A DNA stretch of 64,000 nucleotides from an uncultured Macellibacteroides sp. GTDB taxonomy: Bacteria > Bacteroidota > Bacteroidia > Bacteroidales > Tannerellaceae. The translations under genes and the position numbers were made by a program. The notes under the pieces are model-generated. The model made no database searches. It was not told where the DNA came from and saw only the letters and a program-made list of their open reading frames with translations. Below are positions 54,334-63,657 of this stretch, piece after piece (position 1 is the stretch's first letter; every line of letters starts with the position of its first letter). The DNA lies in assembly GCF_963667135.1 (NCBI RefSeq), contig NZ_OY762974.1, forward strand, positions 1 through 64,000. Reading direction: 5' to 3'.

Positions 54334-57234
54334 TTAATTTTCATTTAAAATAAATGTGACTTTCCCATTTATATTATCCCTTTTTTTTAAAGGCTTATAG
54401 TCCTTTTCGGCATGTGATACCAGAAATTGTTCCCTTCCCGCATTATTGTAATCTGCAACTAAAAAATGTATTATATCAGCTTCTTTCCATGCTCTGAAGT
54501 GCTGCTTTCCGTCTGATAATATCTGAATTTGGGATCCGTTTCCATTTTTGAGTGAGGCTGTTTTAATAGACTCTTTTGTGGATCTGAAATCGTTTGATCC
54601 TGCATTTGTCCAATCAAGGTTCCAATCATGTGCGGGTTTTGCTCCAGGTCCAGCCAGTCCGCAAACGGAAGTTTTTTTGTTGTATAAATTGGCAGTGCCT
54701 TCCAATCGTGCAATATGATTTGACGGATAGACAGACCAAAATCCATTTCTTTTCCAGCTAAGCTCTGTATATGAATCGGAAACTGAAAAAACCAATCCTA
54801 TTTGTCGGGGAGATACCGCTTTTTTTACATTGAAGTCGTATTCAATATCAACCTTTCCGTTTGCATGAAATAAATAGCAAAAACTTCCATCAGCTTCCTG
54901 ATAGCTTCCATTTACCTGTACTTTTATCACATCATTATTCTGTGTAGTCTGAATAGAGTTTGCTACCCAGTATTTACAAACTGGAGTGTAGGGATCAAAG
55001 TTCTGGCCTTCGCCTGTCATCTGGATTCCTCGCCCTTCGCCGTTTAAAGGTAGTATCATCAGTTCCGGAGTCTGTTCAAGTACTGTTTCATTTTTACTAT
55101 TTTTGGCAAGTAATAATCCATTCAGCTTATTTATGGTATATGTTCCTGTACAAGATGAGATAACCAGCTGTTTGTCGTTTTCGGAAAACTTTAAAATTCC
55201 ATTCTTTTCCTTTTCAGTAATGACTTGTTCTGGTTTAATAGTGAATTTATACTGGTCAATCACATACCCCAGCGGGCTCACTACGTTTAATTCGATAAAA
55301 TTACTCTCCCGTGCTTTTTCAGGAAGGGAAATTTTAAAAGCTCCTGTTGCCTTGGGAGATAGATTAACCGCTACAGTCCCTTTCACGTATTCATTAGCCC
55401 ATTGAAAGCGACAGGCAGAAAGATTGGTGAAGTTATGTCTGTTTTCAACTTCAAAAAGAATATTTCCTTCTGAGTCTATATTTCCCTTCATTTCGATTTT
55501 TACCGGCGAGTAGACCTTTTTCATATTCCAAAACTCAGGCTTTTCCCTTCTCCATCCATCAATAGGTCCCCAGGTTCCGTAACCTACGGTTTTTCCGTCG
55601 GGCAAGAAAAATGAGTCGTCTATTCCAGCCCAGATAGCACCACCAAGCACTCCTTTGCTGTAATACATGTCATTCCACATGCGGTTAAGCAATTCACCCC
55701 ACATATTTCTTACTCCCGGATCTGCCGACAGTTCTAAACGATTATAAGCGTTGAGGTGACAATATTCATCAAAAACGATAGGTCGTTTGCTGTTTTCATA
55801 TGTCTCCGGACCTGTTGGACCCGGGTAGTGATGGTTGCCAATTTCTAAATCTCCCTTATCAGAATCCGGGCCCCATTGACTAAAGATTCGAGGGCGGGTA
55901 GGATCCATTTTTTTTGTGATGGCAGCCGCTTGCTTAAAATATTCTTCATACAGATTTGATTCGTTTCCCATCGACCAGATTATGATTGAGGGGTGACTTT
56001 TATCTCTGTTAACCATTTCAATGTGTTGATTCACCAAGAGTTGGTAATGCTTATCTTCGGAAACTTTTGTTTCGTGAGCCCAGCAGAAGGGTGCTTCCAG
56101 TTCTACAAACATTCCTAATTCATCACAAGCATCAAGAAGGGCTTCATCCGGTGGATAATGAGAAGTTCGAATGTAATTCACATTTCCGCTTCTGAATATT
56201 TCCACATCCTTTTTCCATATATCACCTTCCAGCGAACGGCCTCGCAAGGGCATAACTTCATGGCGGCATACCCCCCTGAGTTTTACCGGAAAATTGTTTA
56301 CGAAAAGTTCATTTCCCCTGACTTCAATTTGTCTGAATCCGACTTTGCGTGAAGTTTGTTGCAGAAGTTTTCCATCCTGTTTAAGCTCGCAGGTAAGAAT
56401 GTATAAGTTTGGATTTTCAGAATCCCATTTCATAGGTTCGGTAATATCGGCACTGATTGTTTGGCTTTCCGTAACCTGCGAGGCAATAGGTTTAAGTTTG
56501 TATTCGTTCTTTTTTAATGTAACAACTTTACCTTTTGGATCTGTCAGTTTAAAGCAAACGCTAAGATTGTCTGATTTAGTTTTTAGTTCATTACAAATAG
56601 CTACTTCTGTTGATAGAACAGCATTTTTGTATTTTTCATCGAATGTGGTTTGCACATGGAATGAAGCTATATTTACCTCAGGAAGAGCAAATAGAAAAAT
56701 GTCGCGAGTGATTCCTTCTAAGGGATGAACCGCATATCTGGACGCACTGGCCAATGAATCTGCCAGACTTTCGCTTTTTATGGCAATTGCAATGCTATTT
56801 TTACCGGAATGAACAAGAGAGGTAACGTCCAGTTCAAAGGGAGTAAAACCTCCCAAATGAGACCCAGCTGCAGAACCATTTATGTAGATGAATGATTCGC
56901 TGAAAATACCATTGCAACGTAATTTTATTCTTTTATTTTCCCAAGAAGAAGAAATGACGAATTCTTTAACATACCCGGCAAGCTGACCCTTTTCTACTTT
57001 ATATCCCTGCATTACCCATTCTCCGGGAACGGAAATATTTTTCCAGTTTTTCAAGTTCTTGATTGTCCAGAAAGATTTGTCGGGAGAGGTGTTAAATAAC
57101 CAATTTCCAGACAAGCTTACTTTTTCTTTTTCCATATTTACAGGAAAGGGAGAAAGCCGTGGAATGTTGAATTCCTGTCCGTTTACTGAAAAAACAATCA
57201 GCATTAACGCCAATAAAAAAACAATTCGCTTCAT
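54334..57234 (-). CDS. GH2 family glycoside hydrolase
   Basis: 966 residues. Signal peptide RIVFLLALMLIVFSVNG. Sugar-binding sandwich domain (KVSLSGNWLFNTSPDKSFW, IKLRCNGIFSESFIYING), then the GH2 barrel with GVCRHEVMPLRGR, YIRTSHYPPDE, acid/base Glu in IIWSMGNESNLYE and nucleophile Glu in IVFDEYCHLNAYNR. C-terminal galactose-mutarotase-like beta domain (about 690-930). Closely related to the next GH2 upstream; the catalytic blocks nearly match. Second gene of the block, 23 bp after it. Confidence 0.93.
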   Translation of the reverse strand: MKRIVFLLALMLIVFSVNGQEFNIPRLSPFPVNMEKEKVSLSGNWLFNTSPDKSFWTIKNLKNWKNISVPGEWVMQGYKVEKGQLAGYVKEFVISSSWENKRIKLRCNGIFSESFIYINGSAAGSHLGGFTPFELDVTSLVHSGKNSIAIAIKSESLADSLASASRYAVHPLEGITRDIFLFALPEVNIASFHVQTTFDEKYKNAVLSTEVAICNELKTKSDNLSVCFKLTDPKGKVVTLKKNEYKLKPIASQVTESQTISADITEPMKWDSENPNLYILTCELKQDGKLLQQTSRKVGFRQIEVRGNELFVNNFPVKLRGVCRHEVMPLRGRSLEGDIWKKDVEIFRSGNVNYIRTSHYPPDEALLDACDELGMFVELEAPFCWAHETKVSEDKHYQLLVNQHIEMVNRDKSHPSIIIWSMGNESNLYEEYFKQAAAITKKMDPTRPRIFSQWGPDSDKGDLEIGNHHYPGPTGPETYENSKRPIVFDEYCHLNAYNRLELSADPGVRNMWGELLNRMWNDMYYSKGVLGGAIWAGIDDSFFLPDGKTVGYGTWGPIDGWRREKPEFWNMKKVYSPVKIEMKGNIDSEGNILFEVENRHNFTNLSACRFQWANEYVKGTVAVNLSPKATGAFKISLPEKARESNFIELNVVSPLGYVIDQYKFTIKPEQVITEKEKNGILKFSENDKQLVISSCTGTYTINKLNGLLLAKNSKNETVLEQTPELMILPLNGEGRGIQMTGEGQNFDPYTPVCKYWVANSIQTTQNNDVIKVQVNGSYQEADGSFCYLFHANGKVDIEYDFNVKKAVSPRQIGLVFSVSDSYTELSWKRNGFWSVYPSNHIARLEGTANLYNKKTSVCGLAGPGAKPAHDWNLDWTNAGSNDFRSTKESIKTASLKNGNGSQIQILSDGKQHFRAWKEADIIHFLVADYNNAGREQFLVSHAEKDYKPLKKRDNINGKVTFILNEN

Positions 57235-57257
57235 TGTTATCTATTTTGTATAGTTTA

Positions 57258-60200
57258 CTATTCTATTCTTAGTGTGATGTTTCCGCTTATGGTATCACCT
57301 GTCTTGATTGGTTTTCTGTAGGGCGCATAATAGCTGTTAAGAAACATTTCATCTCCTGCAGTCACAAAATCGGCCACCAGAAACTGTATTCTGTTATTGT
57401 GTTTCCATGAACGCCAATGTTGTTTGCCGTTCGAAATAGCTGTAACCTTACTTCCTGATTCATGTAAAAGGCCTGCATACCATATATTTCTGCGTGTAGA
57501 GCGAAAATCACAGCTTCCCAGTTCATTGTAATCCATACTCCACGACCAGGTAGGCTCTACTCTTGGGTTTACCTTTGCCGGAATGCCTGAATAGAATAAT
57601 TGGGCTTCACCAGCCGGTCTGCTGATATGGTCTTTAGGGTAAACACTCCACATACCGTCACGTCTCCAGAATGTTTTATTAAAACTGTCCGGAGTTTCGA
57701 ATACCAGTCCCCATTGGCGGGGATTTACATCCTGCAATGCGTTAAATTGATAATTAACTTTAAATTCGCCATTGGCATTAATTACCAAAGAATAATTACC
57801 TTCAAACTCATTGTATGAACCTTCCACTTTTATAACAACGTTCATTGCATCCTGAGAAGCCAAAATGCTTTTAATTTTCCAACCAGAGCACAAATCATTG
57901 AAAATTGGAGTATTTGCATTGTGATTCGGATAACAACCTCCACCCGTTAGAGGTAAAGCCATCAACCAAGGACCTCCGTTAATCACTTCCTTGTTATTTC
58001 GTTTCATTGAAAGAATTTGTCCGGTTACCCTGCTTATTTCGCAAGTAAAATTTTTTCCGTTGATAGTGTATTTGTCTTTATTGCTTTTTAATTTTGTTTT
58101 TTCAGATGTAAGAGCTTGTAATTCGTTTTGAGACTGCTTGCCAACAGGAATAACATATTCGTCTGCAATGAAATTGCGTGGATCCTTAAATACAATACTT
58201 AACTCGTTTGCATTCTCCGGATTGGCAATACATAGATGAATCTGCCCTTGTTTTCCCGGCTCCAGATTAATAAACGATGTACCTTCTTCCTTCCCGTATT
58301 TCCAGTTTATTTGTAATTCACTAAAGTTTGTAAAGGTATAACGGTTTTCAACTTCTATTGTCAATTCTTTAGATGGCGTAAGGCTAGCTGTAAGAACTCG
58401 GATCGGACTATATATTTTTTTCATGTCCCAGTATTCGGGTTTGGGGCGGCGCCATCCGTCTATAGGTCCCCAGGCTCCATAACCAACAGCATCGCCGTTT
58501 GGTAACTGAAAAATATCATCTATGCCAGACCAGATTGAACCTCCCAGTACACCCTTTGTCTTATACATGTTATCCCATGTAGGGCTAAGAGCCAAAGCCC
58601 AATCGCTTCGGATTCCCGGGTCTGTTACAAGTTCACTTCTGTTATATACATTTAAATGACAGTATTCGCCATAAATCATAGGACGCTCGCTTTGTTCAGC
58701 TACTTTATAGCCGTTTGGTCCCGGATAGTGAATGTTGGCAATTGGAGAAGTGCTGCCCTGATTGTTGAATCCCCCGTATGCCTGATCGTGAAATGTGGAA
58801 GGACGGGTAGGATCTGCCTTTCTTATATATTCGAGAATTTGGGCAAACTCTTTATTCCAATATGATTCGTTAGCCATCGACCAGAAAAGAATGGATGGAT
58901 GGTTTCTGTAGAAATGGATGGTTTCCATGTTTGCCTGAAGAACGTAGGGGTAATACTTAGTATCCCTGTAGTTTAAGCGAGTCCAGTTTTCATTTGCATG
59001 ATGACCAATCCAGCAAACAGGAGATTCCACTTCAACAAAAAGTCCGATTTCATCACATATTTCTAAAAATTCTTCACAAGGAGGATAATGAGATGTTCTG
59101 ATGAAATTACAATTTGCAGCCCTGTATAATTCGGCATCTATTCGGCTTAATTCGGATGAGATTACTCTTCCTGTAAGAGGGTGTGCTTCATGGCGGCAAA
59201 CACCTCTTAATTTTACAGCATTTCCGTTAACCAACAGTTCGTTTCCTTTTATTTCAATTTCTCTAAAACCAATATTTTTACAGATTTGTTCGGTTACAAC
59301 ATCTCCTTTTCTCAGTTCAAGACTAAGAGGATAAAGGAAAGGGTGTTCGTTATCCCATTTTTTCGGAGAGGGAACATTTCCTTCCAACCATCCGCTCCAG
59401 GTTTCACCGGCTGCGATAGAAGGTATCAGTTTTTCAATAACCGTTGGCAGCCCAGCCAAATAGATACGAATAAAATTGTTTTTTGAAACTTCGCCCGAAG
59501 CATTTTTTACAGATACAAATACTTTTAGTGTTGCATCTTTATATTTATCATCCAGATCGGTTACGATTCTTAAATCTGAAATGTGATTTTTCGGAACAGT
59601 AAATAAAGTTACTTTCCGGGTGATTCCACCAAGCTGATGTGCGGCATATTGAGTAAGGCTCCCAAGCATATCTGCCATTGATTCACTCCGCACCTTTAAA
59701 GCTAAATGATTTTGTCCTGCAATCAATCCGTTTGTGATATCCAATTCAAAAGCAGTCATACCCCCCATGTGATTTCCAATTTCTTTTCCATTCAGAAATA
59801 CAACGGCCTCACTGGATACGCCATCGAATCGAAGTTTTACTTGTTTGCCCGACCAGTCTTCCGGTAGAGTAAAGGTGGTACTGTATCCCCCAAAAGCGGC
59901 AGAATCAACTTTAAATCCCTGCATGCTCCACTGTCCGGGAACGTTAATGTTTTTCCAACTATTACTGTTAACAGGCTGTTTCCAAAAATCATTTTCCGGT
60001 TTATTGTTAAATTTCCATACACCGTTCAATGATAGCTTTTCCCTGAATATTCCGGGAACTCTATAAGGCATAACGGAATAAGTTGGGAGTACATCTTCGA
60101 TATTGACCAGTGTGTCAACTATGTAGCTGTGTGTGTGTTTTAAGGCAAGTTTCCGTTCTCCTTCAAACGGGATAAGAGGTTTAGGATTGGATGAAAATAT

Positions 60201-60680
60201 ATTCAATTCGGATATTATAGCATTACTTCCTTTCAATGCTTCAAAAACAAGAACAAGCTGACCGTAGGCATACGCTTTTTTGGGCAAGTTAATAATGTAT
60301 CGCTGCTCTTTTCCTTTTTGGAGTTTAAAAGGTTCCTGTACAGTATTTCCATCAGCAATGATCTGTTGTTCACGATCATTATCTGCCAGATACACTATTT
60401 CCATCCTATAATCTGCTTGTATGTCAATTTTGTCGAAGGCATAGATGATTGTTCCTCCAAAATTACAAGTGAGGGCTTTTTTAGATCCTGTAAATGAGTC
60501 AGGAAGCTTGTAGTTTTCTCCCTTAACCAAGTACGGTTGTGCTTTTTCAACGCCGCAATCGTTTGAGGCAACCAAAGTATATTCTTTTTTTTGAGAATAC
60601 ACTAAACATACATTTGTAATAAACAGAACAGAAAGGCATATTTTATTTATCCCAATCCATCTTTTTGTTGTGCTTTTCAT
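57258..60680 (-). CDS. GH2 family glycoside hydrolase with N-terminal carbohydrate-binding-like domain
   Basis: 1140 residues. After the signal peptide (ICLSVLFITNVCLVYS) comes an extra domain of about 150 residues (YTLVASNDCGVEKAQPYLV..NLPKKAYAYGQLVLVFEAL) that looks like a CBM6/35-type sandwich. GH2 then begins at KLSLNGVWKFNNKPENDFW. Barrel motifs: GVCRHEAHPLTGR, FIRTSHYPPCEE, acid/base Glu in ILFWSMANESYWN and nucleophile Glu in MIYGEYCHLNVYNR. A C-terminal beta domain follows. First gene of the minus-strand block; divergent from the second SusC gene. Confidence 0.93.
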   Translation of the reverse strand: MKSTTKRWIGINKICLSVLFITNVCLVYSQKKEYTLVASNDCGVEKAQPYLVKGENYKLPDSFTGSKKALTCNFGGTIIYAFDKIDIQADYRMEIVYLADNDREQQIIADGNTVQEPFKLQKGKEQRYIINLPKKAYAYGQLVLVFEALKGSNAIISELNIFSSNPKPLIPFEGERKLALKHTHSYIVDTLVNIEDVLPTYSVMPYRVPGIFREKLSLNGVWKFNNKPENDFWKQPVNSNSWKNINVPGQWSMQGFKVDSAAFGGYSTTFTLPEDWSGKQVKLRFDGVSSEAVVFLNGKEIGNHMGGMTAFELDITNGLIAGQNHLALKVRSESMADMLGSLTQYAAHQLGGITRKVTLFTVPKNHISDLRIVTDLDDKYKDATLKVFVSVKNASGEVSKNNFIRIYLAGLPTVIEKLIPSIAAGETWSGWLEGNVPSPKKWDNEHPFLYPLSLELRKGDVVTEQICKNIGFREIEIKGNELLVNGNAVKLRGVCRHEAHPLTGRVISSELSRIDAELYRAANCNFIRTSHYPPCEEFLEICDEIGLFVEVESPVCWIGHHANENWTRLNYRDTKYYPYVLQANMETIHFYRNHPSILFWSMANESYWNKEFAQILEYIRKADPTRPSTFHDQAYGGFNNQGSTSPIANIHYPGPNGYKVAEQSERPMIYGEYCHLNVYNRSELVTDPGIRSDWALALSPTWDNMYKTKGVLGGSIWSGIDDIFQLPNGDAVGYGAWGPIDGWRRPKPEYWDMKKIYSPIRVLTASLTPSKELTIEVENRYTFTNFSELQINWKYGKEEGTSFINLEPGKQGQIHLCIANPENANELSIVFKDPRNFIADEYVIPVGKQSQNELQALTSEKTKLKSNKDKYTINGKNFTCEISRVTGQILSMKRNNKEVINGGPWLMALPLTGGGCYPNHNANTPIFNDLCSGWKIKSILASQDAMNVVIKVEGSYNEFEGNYSLVINANGEFKVNYQFNALQDVNPRQWGLVFETPDSFNKTFWRRDGMWSVYPKDHISRPAGEAQLFYSGIPAKVNPRVEPTWSWSMDYNELGSCDFRSTRRNIWYAGLLHESGSKVTAISNGKQHWRSWKHNNRIQFLVADFVTAGDEMFLNSYYAPYRKPIKTGDTISGNITLRIE

Positions 60681-60706
60681 CTGAAGTAAACATTATTGAT
60701 AAGCTA

Positions 60707-60714
60707 CAAAGTTA
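60707..60714 (-). promoter_or_regulatory. -7 box of the nine-gene GH2/oxidative block
   Basis: Minus-strand TAACTTTG matches TAnnTTTG, 26 bp before the GH2 ATG at 60680. No clear -33 box. The rest of the 211-bp divergent region to 60891 shows no other strong motif. Confidence 0.45.
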
Positions 60715-60891
60715 TAAATATAGAACTTCTTTAAATTGGGTTAAGTCTTTGTTTATAATACCGAATAAGGAACCCATAATAATATAAAGTGTACAATCCG
60801 GCCCTATATTCCACTAAATATACAAAATAAATGACAATATGCATTCTTAGTTTGTTATATTTATATGTTAACTTAGTCAAACAATCATCTT

Positions 60892-63645
60892 ATGAAGCAG
60901 CACAGGGTTATACGCGAACGAATATCGGTTCTGTGTCTAGTTTTCTTATCCATGCAACTGGATATTATTGCACAGGACATTCCATCTTCTCCCGCTGATT
61001 CTTTGATCACAGTGGGTTATGCCACTGGAAATAAAAAGAACATTTCGGGTTCTGTGGATAAAATCACAGAACAGGAGATGAACAAAGATCAGATAACTAA
61101 TCCGCTGGAAGCCATCCGTGGTCGCGTTCCTGGACTTACCATTCAAAAAGGGAATAAGGGAACGAATGGTCCGGCTGCACTGGATGCCGTACGCCTTCGG
61201 GGTACGACTTCGCTTACTAGTGGTAACGATCCTTTGATTATAGTGGATGGTGTGTTTGGCGACCTTAGTATGCTTACGTCTATTTATCCTACTGATATAG
61301 AAAGCTTCACGATTCTGAAAGATGCCTCGGAAACAGCTCAGTATGGTTCGAGAGGGGCTTCGGGTGTAATCGAAATCACCACCAAAAAGGGCATCAGCGA
61401 TAAAACAAAGGTGAGCTACAATGGAAGCTTCGGCATTGCTTCGGTATACAAAAGCCTAAAAATGGTGTCTGCCGCCGAGTTTAGGGAGATTGCCGGCGAG
61501 CGAAACATCTCTTTTCTTGATTTGGGCAACAATACGAATTTTCTGAAGGAAATAGAGCAGACGGGAATCCAGCAGAATCATCATGTTGCTTTCTACGGGG
61601 GGTCTGATGCTTCCAGTTACCGTGTTTCTTTGGGTTTCATGGACCGACAGGGGGTGATATTAAATGAAGATTTGAATAACTTAACCTCCAATATGAACAT
61701 GACACAAAAGGTGTTCGGCGATTTTATCAAATGCGAATTGGGTATGTTCGGCTCGGTGCAGAAGAATCACAATCTTTTCGATTATCAGAAAACGTTTTAT
61801 TCTGCCGCCACTTTTAATCCTACTTATCCTGATCATAAAAATACCGAAACCAATTCGTGGGATCAGATTACCAATGCCAGCCAGATTACCAATCCGCTTG
61901 CCTGGATGGAGGTGAAAGATCATGAAGTAAGCTCGCACATCAGTACGCATGCCCGGCTTACATTCAATCTTTTAGACGAATTGAAGTTGGTTATGTTCGG
62001 TTCGTATACCAATAACATAGTGGAGAATTCTCAGTATCTGCCTACCTCGGTATGGGCACACGGACAAGCATACAAGGGAACCAGGAAAATGGAGTCTTTA
62101 CTTGGCAGCCTCATTCTGACATACAAAAAGGCTCTGGGAAAGAATTTCTTCGACGCGCTTGCTCTTGCCGAATTTCAGGAGGAAACATTTACGGGTTATT
62201 ATACCACGGTTACCAACTTCGGCACAGACAAATTTGGATACGATAACTTGCAGGCGGGAGCCATCCGTCTTTGGGAAGGGACGGGTTCTTATTACGAACA
62301 ACCGCACCTGGCTTCTTTCATGGGACGGTTTAATTACACGTATGCCGACCGCTATATTTTTACTGTCAATGCCCGGGCTGATGGTTCCTCCAAGTTCGGG
62401 GTAAACAACAAATGGGGTTTCTTTCCTTCTGTTTCGGCGGCATGGGTTGTAAGCGAAGAACAGTTTATGAAACAGCTTACCCTTGTCGACAATCTGAAAT
62501 TCCGTATGGGCTATGGTCTGGCGGGAAATCAGAGCGGAATTGATTCGTATACGACGCTTAGTCTTGTAAAACCCAATGGTGTTGTACCGGCTGGCACATC
62601 GCAGGTTGTTTCTTTGGCTGACTTAAAGAATACGAATCCCGATTTGAAGTGGGAAATAAAGCATACCTTTAATATGGGTGCCGACATTGCCTTATTTGGT
62701 AACCGGTTGTTGCTGTCGGCAAATTATTACAATTCAAAGACCTCGGACATGCTTTATCTTTACAATGTAAGCGTACCTCCTTTTGCATACAATACGTTGC
62801 TGGCAAATATCGGTTCGATGCGGAACAGCGGAACAGAGATAGCCCTGGGGATAACGCCATTTAAAAACAAAGACCTGGAACTGAACATCAATGCGCACAT
62901 CACTTTCCAGCAGAATAAACTGCTTTCCTTAAGTGGCAGATATAACGGCGAATCTATTTTGGCTCCCGAATTCAAGAGTCTGACCGACCTCAATGGCGCC
63001 GGTTTTCATGGTGGATACAACCATATCGTCTATCAGATAGTTGGTCAGCCTTTGGGCGTTTTTTATCTTCCGCACAGCAAAGGGCTTGTTTCCGACGGAA
63101 GTGGTGGTTATACCTACGACATTGTCGATCTGAATGGAGGCGGTGTAAGTTTGGAAGATGGCGAAGACCGTTATATTGCCGGACAAGCAGTGCCAAAAGC
63201 TTTGCTGGGATCCAACATCAGTTTCCGGTACAAGATGGTCGATGTTTCTGTACAGGTTAACGGAGCTTTCGGACATAAAATATATAACGGGACCTCCCTT
63301 ACATACATGAATATGAACATATTTCCCGATTACAATGTAATGAAAGAGGCACCCGAGCAGAATATCAAAGATCAGACTGCTACCGATTACTGGCTGGAGA
63401 AGGGTGATTATGTGAATTTCGACTACCTCACGGTTGGCTGGAATGTGCCGGTAAATAGTGTAAAGAAGTATATTCAATCGCTTCGCCTGTCGTTCACCGT
63501 GAACAATCTGGCAACCATAACCGGATATTCGGGCTTGTCGCCGATGGTTAACAGCTCTTCAGTAAACTCAACATTGGGTGTCGACGATAAACGTAGTTAT
63601 CCGTTGGCCCGCACCTATACGTTTGGATTAAGTATTAACTTTTAA
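60892..63645 (+). CDS. SusC/RagA family transporter lacking the N-terminal regulatory-like domain
   Basis: 917 residues. After a signal sequence (VLCLVFLSMQLDIIAQ) the protein goes almost directly to a TonB-box-like stretch (DSLITVGYATGNKKNISGSV) and the plug (NPLEAIRGRVPGLTIQKG, FTILKDASETAQYGSRGASGVIEITTKKG). The carboxypeptidase-D-like domain of about 80 residues found in the first SusC is missing. Barrel ends YPLARTYTFGLSINF. Outer-membrane import of the oligosaccharide cut by the neighbouring GH2 enzymes is likely. Confidence 0.94.
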   Translation: MKQHRVIRERISVLCLVFLSMQLDIIAQDIPSSPADSLITVGYATGNKKNISGSVDKITEQEMNKDQITNPLEAIRGRVPGLTIQKGNKGTNGPAALDAVRLRGTTSLTSGNDPLIIVDGVFGDLSMLTSIYPTDIESFTILKDASETAQYGSRGASGVIEITTKKGISDKTKVSYNGSFGIASVYKSLKMVSAAEFREIAGERNISFLDLGNNTNFLKEIEQTGIQQNHHVAFYGGSDASSYRVSLGFMDRQGVILNEDLNNLTSNMNMTQKVFGDFIKCELGMFGSVQKNHNLFDYQKTFYSAATFNPTYPDHKNTETNSWDQITNASQITNPLAWMEVKDHEVSSHISTHARLTFNLLDELKLVMFGSYTNNIVENSQYLPTSVWAHGQAYKGTRKMESLLGSLILTYKKALGKNFFDALALAEFQEETFTGYYTTVTNFGTDKFGYDNLQAGAIRLWEGTGSYYEQPHLASFMGRFNYTYADRYIFTVNARADGSSKFGVNNKWGFFPSVSAAWVVSEEQFMKQLTLVDNLKFRMGYGLAGNQSGIDSYTTLSLVKPNGVVPAGTSQVVSLADLKNTNPDLKWEIKHTFNMGADIALFGNRLLLSANYYNSKTSDMLYLYNVSVPPFAYNTLLANIGSMRNSGTEIALGITPFKNKDLELNINAHITFQQNKLLSLSGRYNGESILAPEFKSLTDLNGAGFHGGYNHIVYQIVGQPLGVFYLPHSKGLVSDGSGGYTYDIVDLNGGGVSLEDGEDRYIAGQAVPKALLGSNISFRYKMVDVSVQVNGAFGHKIYNGTSLTYMNMNIFPDYNVMKEAPEQNIKDQTATDYWLEKGDYVNFDYLTVGWNVPVNSVKKYIQSLRLSFTVNNLATITGYSGLSPMVNSSSVNSTLGVDDKRSYPLARTYTFGLSINF

Positions 63646-63657
63646 ACGAAAATAAGT

